A stretch of 16,197 bases of DNA from DATJMJ01 sp035503915 (GCA_035503915.1 DATJSU010000013.1:1-16197); one strand, 5' to 3'; counted from the stretch's first letter, positions 1-7,793 are shown. Numbers and translations: made by a program. The notes: generated from the letters alone by a model not told the origin.

Positions 1-4
1 CCTG

Positions 5-1225
5 TCAGCCTGTGATCTGCGTCCAGGCCGTCGCCCAGTCCTGGAAGGGCACACAGTCGGGCTTGCCGTTGTCGCACTGTGCCAAGGGGGTCTTCCAGAA
101 CTTGATCGTCCTGAAGTAAGCGTCCGGCTCGTTTGCGTGCAACGATTCGCACGAGCCCTTGGAAATTCGGTCCATGAGAGGGCAAGCCAACGAATTATCC
201 GGAGTCTCGCCGTACGAGACGGCCTGCTCGGCTTGGACCTGGGGCGTTGTGATGTAGGCCATCCACTTGTAAGCGCAGTTCGGATGCGGTGCTTTGGTCG
301 CAAGCAACCACGAATCAGCCCACCCAGTGGCACCCTCGCTCGGGATGGTGTCGGCGACCTTGTCCCCGGCAGCGACAAGCTGACCAGTCTGGTAAGGCCA
401 CGCGGCACCGACGACAACCTCGCCGTTCTCGAAGAGCGAGATCTCGTCCGACGCCAGGTTCCAGTACTTCTTGATGAGAGGCCTTTGCTGCTTGAGCAGG
501 TTGACGGCAGCGTTGAACTGCGGTTGGGTGAGCTCGTAGGGGTCGGAGATCCCGAGGCTGCGGTCGTGGACGGAGAGGTACAAGGCGGCGTCGGCTATCT
601 GGATGGGGTTATTCGGGACAGTGATGCGCCCGGCATACTGCTTGGAATATATGACCGACCAGGATTTGGGAGCAGTCGGGAAGGCAGTTGTGGAGTACAG
701 CAGGTCGTTAGGCCCAAATTGGAGCGAGACCCCATAGTGGACGCCGTTGATCGTGTTGAAGGCAGGGCTCTGGAGGAAGGGCCGCAACTGCTTCCAAGAC
801 GGGATCAAGCCGACGTTGACAGGCTTTACGTCACCACCGTAGATGAGGCGCAGGTCCGCATCCCCCGAGGCTGACACGAGGTCGTACTGGCCGCCGCCAC
901 CATTGGCCATCAGCGAGACCATCTCGCTCGAAGATCCGGCGTATTTTGCGTTCACCTGGCAACCGGTCTCTTTTTCGAAAGGTGTCACCCATTCCGGCTG
1001 CGTGTAGCCCTCCCAGGCGATGAGGTTCAACTGCCCCTCGCCCTTGCCTACCGACTTTTGTGGCGCCATGCCCTGCGTCGGTGGTGTCAATGCGCTCGAC
1101 AAGCTCCTCCCGGAAGGCCCGGGCGTCGCCGCGGCCCTTGTGGCGAGGCCGCTGAGCAGCGGTAGCGCCATGGCAATCGCCAGCGCACCGCTTGACAGAC
1201 GTTTCACGATGTCCCGATGGTTCAT
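5..1225 (-). CDS. PotD-like ABC transporter substrate-binding protein
   Basis: Predicted extracytoplasmic binding protein of a polyamine-type (spermidine/putrescine family) ABC importer, 406 aa. The N-terminus is a Sec-type signal: basic start MNHRDIVKR, a hydrophobic stretch at about residues 12-32 and an Ala-rich cleavage zone. No lipobox cysteine is visible, so membrane anchoring as a lipoprotein is not supported. The mature part opens with LNLIAWEGYTQPEWVTPFEK and ETGCQV, the pattern typical of PotD/PotF-type proteins, and length fits the family. The ATG at 1225 has a strong ribosome site (GAGGAGAG) about 6 nt upstream. It follows the ATPase gene by 42 bp, so the two are probably co-transcribed. 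The ligand cannot be fixed from sequence: relatives bind polyamines, and some bind other small cations or sugars. Permease genes are absent here and may lie past the left edge, only 4 bp from this stop codon. Confidence 0.9.
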   Translation of the reverse strand: MNHRDIVKRLSSGALAIAMALPLLSGLATRAAATPGPSGRSLSSALTPPTQGMAPQKSVGKGEGQLNLIAWEGYTQPEWVTPFEKETGCQVNAKYAGSSSEMVSLMANGGGGQYDLVSASGDADLRLIYGGDVKPVNVGLIPSWKQLRPFLQSPAFNTINGVHYGVSLQFGPNDLLYSTTAFPTAPKSWSVIYSKQYAGRITVPNNPIQIADAALYLSVHDRSLGISDPYELTQPQFNAAVNLLKQQRPLIKKYWNLASDEISLFENGEVVVGAAWPYQTGQLVAAGDKVADTIPSEGATGWADSWLLATKAPHPNCAYKWMAYITTPQVQAEQAVSYGETPDNSLACPLMDRISKGSCESLHANEPDAYFRTIKFWKTPLAQCDNGKPDCVPFQDWATAWTQITG

Positions 1226-1267
1226 TTGTCTCTCCTCTGTGATGGCTTCAAGGACTTTGCACTCTGA

Positions 1268-2287
1268 CTACCGCGGGCCGGCCGCCGTCCCGGGGCTACC
1301 GGGTAACCGGTACGCCTGGTCGGGCCGCCAAGCGACCCGGACGCTCCGGCCCCGGGTCTCGAGCACCTGTGCGGCAACTGTCTCGAGATTTTGGCGGACC
1401 GCCACCAGGTGACCCCCTCCTTCGAGCTCGACCCTGTAGCGGGTGACGACCCCCAGGTAGACCACTTCGGCTATCACCCCCTGCTCCACGTGGGCACCCG
1501 GCGGCGCGGGCTCGGAAGCCTCCAGCAAAAGGTGGACCTTCTCGGGCCTCACGGTAAGCCTGTGGCCGTCACGGTCGATTAGGTTGGAAACACCGATGAA
1601 ACCTGCGACAAATTCGGTAGCGGGTTGTTCGTACACCTCCACCGGGGTGCCAACCTGTTCGATCTGGCCTGCGTTCAGGACCGCCAGCCGGTCGCTCATA
1701 GTCAGCGCCTCTTCCTGGTCGTGCGTTACGTATATGAAGGTGATCCTCACTTCGCGTTGGATCCTCTTCAATTCGGTCTGCATTTCCTGGCGTAGCTTGA
1801 GGTCGAGGGCGCCGAGCGGCTCGTCGAGCAGGAGCACTTCGGGCCGGTTGACAATGGCGCGTGCAAGTGCGACCCGCTGCCGCTGACCGCCTGAAAGCTG
1901 GGCGGGTTTGCGGCCGCCGAGCCCTGAGAGCCGGACCATGTCGAGCGCTTCTTCGGCGCGCTTCTTGCGCTCCGCAGGGGCCAGCTTGCGGATCTTCAGC
2001 CCGTACTCGACGTTTTGCATGACGGTCATGTGAGGGAAGAGAGCGTAGTCCTGGAAAACTGTGTTCACGTCCCGTGCGTAGGGGGGCTGCATGGTGACGT
2101 CTGCTCCCCCAAGCTCGACGACCCCGCTGTCCGGGCGCTCAAAGCCGCCTATCACACGCAAAAGTGTCGTTTTCCCTGACCCCGACGGACCGAGCAGAGT
2201 GAAGAACTCTCCTTCTGCCACTTCGAGATGTATACCGTCGGCGGCAATCACCTGCCCGTAGCTCTTATACAGGTCGGTGAGGCGCAC
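1268..2287 (-). CDS. potA: PotA-like ABC transporter ATP-binding protein
   Basis: ATPase subunit powering the polyamine-type importer. From the chosen start it is 339 aa, normal for the PotA/FbpC group. Visible motifs: Walker A GPSGSGKTT (33-41), Q-loop VFQDYALFPH (78-87), signature LSGGQ (131-135), Walker B VLLLDEP (151-157, Asp155/Glu156) and switch histidine THDQEEA (His189). A TOBE-like C-terminal region follows from about residue 235 (IGVSNLIDRDG, LTVRPEKV). The frame is open back to a GTG at 2497, which would give 409 aa. I prefer the GTG at 2287 because the conserved fold begins at RLTDLYKSYG, an AAGGGGAGA ribosome site lies at 2299-2307, and the extra 70 residues are low-complexity with poor third-position GC. 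A GTG at 2365 is another option. Family assignment is firm. The symbol rests on similarity and the adjacent PotD-like gene. Confidence 0.9.
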   Translation of the reverse strand: MRLTDLYKSYGQVIAADGIHLEVAEGEFFTLLGPSGSGKTTLLRVIGGFERPDSGVVELGGADVTMQPPYARDVNTVFQDYALFPHMTVMQNVEYGLKIRKLAPAERKKRAEEALDMVRLSGLGGRKPAQLSGGQRQRVALARAIVNRPEVLLLDEPLGALDLKLRQEMQTELKRIQREVRITFIYVTHDQEEALTMSDRLAVLNAGQIEQVGTPVEVYEQPATEFVAGFIGVSNLIDRDGHRLTVRPEKVHLLLEASEPAPPGAHVEQGVIAEVVYLGVVTRYRVELEGGGHLVAVRQNLETVAAQVLETRGRSVRVAWRPDQAYRLPGSPGTAAGPR

Positions 2288-2532
2288 GGCCCATCTCGTC
2301 TCCCCTTGGCCGGCGGGCGGCCGGACCTGCGCCGCAGGTTGGCTCAAGCCGGACTTTACCCTCACTGCGTTGTACGTTAGCTTTGCTGCCCCGGGCGCAA
2401 CGGCCGGTGGCCCGTGCCCGCTCGACGTCCGCTTTGACCAGGCGGAACGCCACCCCGGGCCTTCCCAGCCCGAATTTTCCGCCTCGCTTCCCCCCACGCT
2501 GGGAGGTTGTACGGCACGCCGGCGTGAACCGG
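2288..2532 (-). other. Probable non-coding leader between the NAD(P)-binding gene and potA
   Basis: These 245 bp separate the stop of the NAD(P)-binding gene from the preferred potA start. Frames are open across it, but their codons lack the strong third-position G/C bias of the neighbours and the translations resemble no protein I know. The spacing is large compared with the 40-70 bp gaps elsewhere in this minus-strand cluster, so potA-potD may have their own promoter here. I could not identify convincing -35/-10 boxes, a riboswitch fold or a terminator with a U-tract. If the GTG at 2497 is the true start, most of this is coding instead. Confidence 0.4.
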
Positions 2533-3288
2533 CTAAGGGTAGAGAGAATCCTCGCTCTCGAGCCAGTCGTCGAGGGTCGGCCCGGCGATGCGGGCCGCCG
2601 GGCCAGGCAACAGTGCTCCCCCCTGGAGCGCCCGGCCGGCTTCTCCACGAATGCTAAAGGGGAAAACGACCGTCCTCTTGCCGCTCCGCCTCATGACATA
2701 TTGCGCTACGTCGGGCATGTAGTGCTGCTCGGGCCCGGCCAGTTCCACGTGGCCGGCCTCTCGTGTTGCCGTAGCGACCTCGACCAGGACCTCACCGACC
2801 GTCCGGGCCGCGACCGGCTGCGAGCGCATACGGGGCATGAGGGCGACCGGGCCGAAACGAGTGCGGGAGAGCACCTGAGCCGCTAGCTCGTAAAACTGAG
2901 TTGCCCGTACGATGGCTACGGGCAAGGGCCCCTCGAGCGTCGCTGCCTCGTGGGCCAACTTTGCCTTGTAGTAGCCCAAGGGAGCGCGGTCGATGCCGAC
3001 GATGGAAAGCAGCACCAACATGCGGGCCCCCTTTTGTGACCCAACCTCTTGCAGGCGCCGGGCCGAAGTCGTAAAGAACGCTTCGGCTTTGCGCCGGTCC
3101 CAGGTGCGCAGGCCGGCGGCGTCGATGATGACGTCCACGCCTTCGAGCGCGGCTTCGAGACCGGAGCCGGTCACCAAGTCGACGCCGGTAGCCCGGCTGA
3201 TCGGCACGGTTTCGTGACCGTTTGCCTTGGCAGACATGAGCGCGTAACTTCCCGCCGTACCAGTACCTCCGGCGACAGCGACCCGCAT
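2533..3288 (-). CDS. NAD(P)-binding NmrA/atypical SDR family protein
   Basis: A 251-aa Rossmann-fold protein of the atypical short-chain dehydrogenase/NmrA-like group. It starts MRVAVAGGTGTAG, giving the nucleotide-binding GxxGxxG (Gly7, Gly10, Gly13) directly after the first strand. A hydrophobic strand with an acidic loop follows (VDVIIDAAG, 51-59), and a YYKAK sequence at 106-110 could act as the Tyr-x-x-x-Lys pair. Members range from true reductases or isomerases to redox-sensing proteins, and the substrate cannot be inferred. ATG at 3288 is supported by GGAGGG about 8 nt upstream. It lies 72 bp after the luciferase-like oxidoreductase gene on the same strand, and such pairs are common in actinobacterial redox clusters. 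The link to the polyamine-type transporter downstream is positional only. Confidence 0.85.
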   Translation of the reverse strand: MRVAVAGGTGTAGSYALMSAKANGHETVPISRATGVDLVTGSGLEAALEGVDVIIDAAGLRTWDRRKAEAFFTTSARRLQEVGSQKGARMLVLLSIVGIDRAPLGYYKAKLAHEAATLEGPLPVAIVRATQFYELAAQVLSRTRFGPVALMPRMRSQPVAARTVGEVLVEVATATREAGHVELAGPEQHYMPDVAQYVMRRSGKRTVVFPFSIRGEAGRALQGGALLPGPAARIAGPTLDDWLESEDSLYP

Positions 3289-3360
3289 TTACAGCCCTCC
3301 GTGCCCTCAATTGCGTGCCCGGGCCAGGCACTCGGCGCTAGGACTGCACGGCGTCGCGCG

Positions 3361-4296
3361 TCATTCGGGGAGGAAAGGCATGACCTCTTCAGCTACCAGG
3401 CGAAGGTGGTCGTGGTCGGAGAGGTCGAGCACCTGCAGGTACATCCGCTGCACTCCTGCGTTCGCGAAAGTCCCGAGCCGCTCGAGCACCTCGGCAGGCG
3501 AACCAGCCAACGCGTTTTCGCGCAGCTCCGAAGGATCCCGCCCGATCGCCTTGGCTCGCCGGGCCACGTCCTGTTCCGACCGGCCGCAACAGATCGTTTG
3601 TCCTGAGGACCACACGAGGCTCCCTGGGTCGCGCCCCAACGCTTCACATGCAGCCCGCACCGATGCGTACGCAGCCTTGGCAATCTCAGCAGAGACGAAC
3701 GAGATATTGAACTCGTCTGCGAACGTGGCAGCGAGCCTCGCGTTGCGCCTGCCCCCCCGGCCCCCGATGATGACCGGAGGATGAGGTTGTTGGAACGTCC
3801 TCAACGGCTCCGTCTCCAGCCGCACCTTGCAGGTAAGCCCGGCATGCTCGAAGATCCCACCGGCGCCCGCAGACCACACCCCGTGGAGGATGGCGAGCTG
3901 GTCCTCGAGCAGGTCGTAACGGCGGCTGAGGGAGGGGAACTCGAGGCCGTAGGCATGGTATTCCTCCTCGTACCAACCTGCGCCCAAGCCGACCTCGAGA
4001 CGGCCTTGGCTCATGTGGTCGACTCCGGCCACCAAAACGGGGAAAGTGCCGACGGCGCGGAAGGTAGCCGGGGTGACCAGCGTCCCGAGCCGGACCGAAC
4101 GAGTGTCGCGTGCGAGACCGGCGAGGGTGACCCAAGCGTCGGTGTAGGCGGGCAAGCCGCTCGCTTCGCCCATTCTGAGGTAGTGGTCGGACCGGAAGAA
4201 GCCGCCGAAGCCGGCGTCTTCGGTCACAAGAGCGGCTGCCAGCAGTTGTTGGTACGACGCCCCCTGCTGAGGTTCGGTGAATATCCGCAAGTCCAC
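3361..4296 (-). CDS. LLM-class (luciferase-like) F420-dependent oxidoreductase
   Basis: A 311-aa TIM-barrel oxidoreductase of the bacterial luciferase-like superfamily. The order of conserved segments is typical: MDLRIFTEPQ at the start, EDAGFGGFFRSDHYLRMG (27-44), the substrate/cofactor-side segment RLGTLVTPATFR, the GRLEVGLGAGWYEEE block, and PPVIIGGRGGRR in the C-terminal half. In actinobacteria this subgroup generally uses reduced coenzyme F420 rather than FMN. That is family knowledge, since no residue here proves the cofactor. The start is GTG at 4296, with a purine-rich GGGTAGGG upstream. It is the first gene of the minus-strand cluster and is divergent from the large regulator across 95 bp, so the regulator could control it. 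Substrate unknown. Confidence 0.9.
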   Translation of the reverse strand: MDLRIFTEPQQGASYQQLLAAALVTEDAGFGGFFRSDHYLRMGEASGLPAYTDAWVTLAGLARDTRSVRLGTLVTPATFRAVGTFPVLVAGVDHMSQGRLEVGLGAGWYEEEYHAYGLEFPSLSRRYDLLEDQLAILHGVWSAGAGGIFEHAGLTCKVRLETEPLRTFQQPHPPVIIGGRGGRRNARLAATFADEFNISFVSAEIAKAAYASVRAACEALGRDPGSLVWSSGQTICCGRSEQDVARRAKAIGRDPSELRENALAGSPAEVLERLGTFANAGVQRMYLQVLDLSDHDHLRLVAEEVMPFLPE

Positions 4297-4363
4297 GGCG
4301 CAACCCTACCCAACACGGGTAACCCGCCTGGCTTTGCTCCATGGTCCGCCGCCGGCAGCACAC

Positions 4364-4373
4364 TTGTATAGTT
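4364..4373 (+). promoter_or_regulatory. Possible -10 element (TATAGT) before the large regulator
   Basis: The sequence TTGTATAGTT is a short AT-rich island in the GC-rich 95-bp gap between divergent genes. TATAGT at 4367-4372 matches the -10 consensus at four of six positions and would place a start site a few bases before the ribosome binding site, giving a very short leader. No good -35 box lies at 16-18 bp spacing. On the other strand the same bases read ACTATA, so it could serve either direction. Confidence 0.3.
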
Positions 4374-4388
4374 GCGGCCGAGGGCCGC
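4374..4388 (+). promoter_or_regulatory. Inverted repeat over the regulator's ribosome binding site
   Basis: GCGGCC-GAG-GGCCGC is a perfect 6-bp inverted repeat with a 3-nt centre, ending 3 nt before the ATG at 4392. The ribosome binding site GAGGG (4380-4384) lies in its centre and right arm. As RNA it could fold into a tight hairpin limiting initiation. As DNA it could be an operator, for example for autoregulation. In GC-rich DNA a 6-bp arm can occur by chance. Confidence 0.4.
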
Positions 4389-4391
4389 TGA

Positions 4392-7300
4392 ATGTACTGC
4401 CTACCGCCCTACCACGTCCCGCGCCCACGCCTGGTAGAGGCCTGTACCGCTCATCCGGTCGTCGTCGCGGAGGCCGCCGGGGGTTATGGCAAGAGCGTCC
4501 TCGGCGCCGAACTGGTGGCGGCGTGGTGTGCGGTCGGCATAGAAGTCCAGCTCGACCATCCGGGCACAGAAGCCAAGCTTTTTGCGTCCCGGCTGCGGGC
4601 AGCCGTGCTCGAGGCAGGCTTCACCGGTGCAGCCGCCACGGCTATGGAGTCGGGGAGCGACCCCACCGCAGCCGTCGATGCCGTCGTGAGCGCGCTCGCC
4701 AAGGAACGTTGTGCCTTTGTGATCTACGACGCGCACAACGCCGCTCCCGACGCCGCCGCGCTCATCGAGCACATGGCTTCGCGCCTGAGGCCCGGGCAAC
4801 GCCTCGTGGTACTGGCACGCAACCTGCCCCAGGGCGCTGAGCGCCTCCGCCGTGCCGAGTACTTCCAGCTGGTCGCGAGCGACCTTTCGCTGGACGTCGA
4901 CGAGACGCTGGAGCTGTGCCGCTCGGGCTTCGGCCTGGCGGTGAGCGCCGACGGCGCCCGGGCGCTCGCGGGCGCGACCGGGGGTTGGACCGCAGCGACA
5001 GTGCTCGCGCTGGCACGGGCGGCCCGCACGGGCGAGACTGCCGAGCACATCGCCGCCACTGCGGTCGTCCATGGCCAGTCTGCCGGGGCCGTCGCCGCCA
5101 TATTGGGAGAAGCCTTGGCCACCCTCGGCAAACCAGGTGCGGCGAAGCTTGCTCAGGTCGCGCGTCTTCCCCTGCTCGACAACGAAGTGGCCGACGCGGC
5201 CGTGGGCGAGGAAGGCTTCTTCCAGCGGGCATTGCACGCCGGGGCTCCGTTTGCCCCCGGGCGAGGGCAGTGGTGGGACCTCCCCGGGCCGGTCCGCGAC
5301 CACCTCGCAACTTTGTCCCCGGTAAACAGCACGGCGATGCGGCGGGCGGCCGAGGACTACCGGCGTCGTGGCGAGCTCGGCGTCGCCGTACAGCTGCTGT
5401 TGCAGTTCGGCCTGGTCGGCGATGCCGCGTCACTCCTTATCGAGACAACTCCCGAGGAAACGGAGGCGCTCGACGGGTTGGTGCTGCAGGCGATTTTCGA
5501 CCAGATGCCGGAGGACGTGGTAGACGCCAACCCGAGGCTGCTTATGGTCGTCGCTCGTGGGCATGGCCGCGAGTTCCAATATGCCCGCCGGGCCGAGCTC
5601 TTGGAACGGGCCGACCGCCTGGCCAACAGGACCGGCGATGCCGTCCTTGCTCGATGGGTCACCTGCGAGCGGCTCAACGACCTGTCCCGGCAGCTCGCTT
5701 ACGAGGAATGCATCACCAGCGCCCGCCATTTGCTCGAGACTGCCGGCCCTGAAGAGAGCTACACGCGGGCGCGCGCTTACCAGTTCCTCGGCATCGCGTT
5801 GACGGCCCGCCGCGGGGACGGGCACCTCTACGAGGCCGCGCTGGCAGAAGCAGAGGACTGCTTTGCGCGCGCCTACGACCTCTACCGCTCCGCAGGCATG
5901 CGCTCGGCCCTGGCGGTTGTCGTGCCGTACTGGGCAATGCTGGTCGAGTTCGCCCGCGGACAGGCCGCCCAGGCAATGGCCCGGATCGAGGAGGCGATGT
6001 CGCAGGTAGCCGACCGTCCCAGGCGGTGGGCCTACCTCATGGTTTGGAGGGCGTGGCTGGCGGCAGAACTGGGGCTTGACGACCTCTGCCAGGCCAGTGC
6101 CGCCGAAGTCTTCCGGGTCGCCGAGGAGCTCGACAGTGACACGTTGTGGTCACAGGGCCACTGGAAGCTCGCGATACTGGTGTCCTACCGGGGCGATGCC
6201 GCCACGACCCTGCACCACCTCCGCCAGGCCGAGGCGCGCAAAGGTAGCTGGTGGGGACCGGGGTCGGGCGATTTCCTGGCCCAAGCGGCCGACCTCTTGG
6301 ACCGCGTGGGGCACGTCCCCCTGGCGAGGGAGTACCTGGGACGCGTCAAGGCCGAACCAAAGGACGCCGGCCACCTTGTAAAGCTCGCCGAAGCTGCCCT
6401 GGAGGCGAGGCACGGCGACCCCCTCTCTGCGGAGGCGCTCTTGACCGGGCTGGCCGAGGCGCCCATCGACCCGTGCGAGTACTGGCGGGTCACCCTGCTG
6501 CGGGCATATGCCGCTTTCCGCCGGGGCGAGGACACCAAAGCCGGCACGCTGGCGGCCCAGTCGTTCGAGCAGGCGGCGCGGCTCGGCCAGCACGAGCTGC
6601 CCCTCATACGCGAGCGCGCTCTCACAGAGCAATTGATCGGCCTCGCCATCGCCACGGGGCAACCGGCTGCCCTCGCGCTCAAAGCGACGTCGCTGCCGGT
6701 GGCGCTGGCTGTGCTCGGGCGTTTCGAGCTCACCGTTGCCGGCAGGCCGCTCGCACTGGGTTTTGGGCAGGAGGCCCGTTTGCTCAAGCTGGTGGCGACA
6801 TCGGGCGGCCAGCTCCACAGCGAGCAAGCGATCGAGACTTTGTGGCCCGAGGTCGGCCGCGCCGCCGGCCGCCACCGCCTGCGCACCGTCCTCAACAGGC
6901 TGCGGCGCCTCGCGGGCGACGTAGTGCTGCGCCAAGGTGAGATGTTGGCGGTCAACGAGGCGGTGAGGGTGGACCTCGACGACTTCTTGGAAGAGGCAGC
7001 CCGAGCGAGAGCACTCGCTTCTTCGGGCTCGGAGATGGCGGCGGCGATCGCAAAGGGTGCGATGGCCATCTACCGCGGCGAGGTGCTCCCGGAGGACAGG
7101 TACGAAGACTGGGCCGAGAAAGCTCGCCAAAAAGCACGGGTTGCGATGCTCGAGCTCCTCGACCTGTGCGCCGGCGACGCCGCCAAACGGGGCGACCTCG
7201 ACGAACTGCGCCGCACCGTCGAGAGGACGATCGAGTTGGCCCCTTATGACGACGTGCGCTACCTGCGAGCAGCCGGGGCGCTGCTGCAGCAGGGCCGGCG

Positions 7301-7406
7301 TGGCGAGGCGCTCTCGGTCGTCGACCGCGCACGTTCGGCGTTCGCCGAGATCGGGTTGGAGCCGCCGCCACCCTTGCTCGACCTCGAGCGATCGATCGTC
7401 GCATGA
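4392..7406 (+). CDS. MalT-like ATPase with C-terminal SARP (winged-helix + BTAD) module: transcriptional regulator
   Basis: A 1004-aa cytoplasmic regulator. Residues 1-300 look like a STAND/MalT-type ATPase: an opening VPRPRLVEA segment, a P-loop AAGGYGKSVL (about 28-37) like MalT's PAGYGKT, and a Walker B-like FVIYDAHNA near residue 112. The middle (about 320-760) is Ala/Leu/Glu-rich and helical, resembling TPR repeats. From about 767 (ALAVLGRFELTVAGRPL) a winged helix of the OmpR/SARP type begins, including SEQAIETLWPEV and RLRTVLNRLRRL. From about 857 a BTAD domain (VDLDDFLEEA, IYRGEVLPED, RRTVERTIELAPYD) runs to the end. Classical SARPs carry winged helix and BTAD at the N-terminus, so the order here is reversed. 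ATG at 4392 follows GAGGG by about 7 nt. Ligand and targets are unknown. The divergent oxidoreductase gene and the downstream small-protein gene are the obvious candidate targets. Confidence 0.9.
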   Translation: MYCLPPYHVPRPRLVEACTAHPVVVAEAAGGYGKSVLGAELVAAWCAVGIEVQLDHPGTEAKLFASRLRAAVLEAGFTGAAATAMESGSDPTAAVDAVVSALAKERCAFVIYDAHNAAPDAAALIEHMASRLRPGQRLVVLARNLPQGAERLRRAEYFQLVASDLSLDVDETLELCRSGFGLAVSADGARALAGATGGWTAATVLALARAARTGETAEHIAATAVVHGQSAGAVAAILGEALATLGKPGAAKLAQVARLPLLDNEVADAAVGEEGFFQRALHAGAPFAPGRGQWWDLPGPVRDHLATLSPVNSTAMRRAAEDYRRRGELGVAVQLLLQFGLVGDAASLLIETTPEETEALDGLVLQAIFDQMPEDVVDANPRLLMVVARGHGREFQYARRAELLERADRLANRTGDAVLARWVTCERLNDLSRQLAYEECITSARHLLETAGPEESYTRARAYQFLGIALTARRGDGHLYEAALAEAEDCFARAYDLYRSAGMRSALAVVVPYWAMLVEFARGQAAQAMARIEEAMSQVADRPRRWAYLMVWRAWLAAELGLDDLCQASAAEVFRVAEELDSDTLWSQGHWKLAILVSYRGDAATTLHHLRQAEARKGSWWGPGSGDFLAQAADLLDRVGHVPLAREYLGRVKAEPKDAGHLVKLAEAALEARHGDPLSAEALLTGLAEAPIDPCEYWRVTLLRAYAAFRRGEDTKAGTLAAQSFEQAARLGQHELPLIRERALTEQLIGLAIATGQPAALALKATSLPVALAVLGRFELTVAGRPLALGFGQEARLLKLVATSGGQLHSEQAIETLWPEVGRAAGRHRLRTVLNRLRRLAGDVVLRQGEMLAVNEAVRVDLDDFLEEAARARALASSGSEMAAAIAKGAMAIYRGEVLPEDRYEDWAEKARQKARVAMLELLDLCAGDAAKRGDLDELRRTVERTIELAPYDDVRYLRAAGALLQQGRRGEALSVVDRARSAFAEIGLEPPPPLLDLERSIVA

Positions 7407-7468
7407 ACTGTTCGCCGGCGGACGCTGTCCCGGTAGCCCGTCGTGGCCCCGCAGGCAGCGGCTGGTAG

Positions 7469-7489
7469 CTTTTCGCAAAAAGCGAAAGG
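7469..7489 (+). promoter_or_regulatory. Hairpin that would mask the small protein's ribosome binding site
   Basis: CTTTTCGC-AAAAA-GCGAAAGG forms an 8-bp stem (one G-U pair) with a five-A loop. The 3' arm supplies most of the ribosome binding site AAAGGA (7485-7490), which lies about 6 nt before the ATG at 7497. Folded RNA would hide that site, suggesting structure-dependent translation. No U-tract follows, so it does not look like a terminator for the upstream gene. Confidence 0.45.
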
Positions 7490-7496
7490 AAACGAA

Positions 7497-7793
7497 ATGG
7501 GCCTAATGGACAAGGTGAAGCAAAGTGCTGAGCAGGCTCTCAGCAAAGCCCAGCAGGGCGTCAACCAGGGCAAGGCCAAGATCGACAGCGCGCAGGCGCG
7601 CCGCCAGTGGGACGGGTTGCTGCGCAATCTGGGAGCGGCCGTATACGCCGAGCAACGCCAAGGCGGCTCGAGCGCCGATGTCGCCACGGCTCTGGCGGCA
7701 CTCGACCAGCACGCCGCGGAGCACGGGGCGATCGGCACTGATGGCACCGAGGGCACCGACGGCACCGAGGGGTCAACGGAGGCGACGACCTAG
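7497..7793 (+). CDS. Small helical protein of unknown function
   Basis: A 98-aa soluble protein starting MGLMDKVKQSAEQALSKAQQ. The first ~45 residues are rich in Lys, Gln and Ala and should form an amphipathic or coiled-coil helix. A second helical segment (RRQWDGLLRNLGAAVYAEQR) and a third (ADVATALAALDQH) follow. The last ~20 residues are an acidic low-complexity tail built on GTDGTE repeats. There is no signal peptide or membrane segment. Small proteins with this MGLxDKVK...LLRNLG-like pattern recur in actinobacteria to my recollection, without a known role. The frame is open back to 7443, but ATG 7497 is preferred because AAAGGA stands about 6 nt before it. ATG 7506 is an alternative. It lies 90 bp downstream of the large regulator and converges on the fucosidase gene with 28 bp between stops. 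Confidence 0.8.
   Translation: MGLMDKVKQSAEQALSKAQQGVNQGKAKIDSAQARRQWDGLLRNLGAAVYAEQRQGGSSADVATALAALDQHAAEHGAIGTDGTEGTDGTEGSTEATT
7734..7769 (+). repeat. Four tandem 9-bp units encoding (GTDGTE)2
   Basis: Four in-frame 9-bp units read GGCACTGAT, GGCACCGAG, GGCACCGAC and GGCACCGAG, also describable as two 18-bp copies. They encode Gly-Thr-Asp/Glu triplets in the acidic tail of the small helical protein. Being in frame, changes in copy number would lengthen or shorten the tail without breaking the gene. Confidence 0.85.

Noticed and set aside
137..874. 245-aa open frame on the plus strand
   Set aside because: Antisense to the PotD-like gene and without ribosome site or motif.
2369..2513. GTTGTACG at 2369-2376 and again at 2506-2513
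   Set aside because: Eight-base match 137 bp apart with no further shared sequence or symmetry. Likely chance.
3315..3331. GTGCC/GGCAC inverted repeat between the F420-type and NAD(P)-binding genes
   Set aside because: Only 5-bp arms with a 7-nt loop and no U-tract. Too weak to call a terminator or operator.
4401..5303. 300-aa open frame on the minus strand
   Set aside because: Antisense to the ATPase part of the regulator, with no conserved motif. The plus-strand frame has clear domain motifs.
6150..7478. 442-aa open frame on the minus strand
   Set aside because: Fully antisense to the BTAD regulator. Arg/Gln/Pro-rich translation without recognisable motifs, as expected from high-GC shadow frames.
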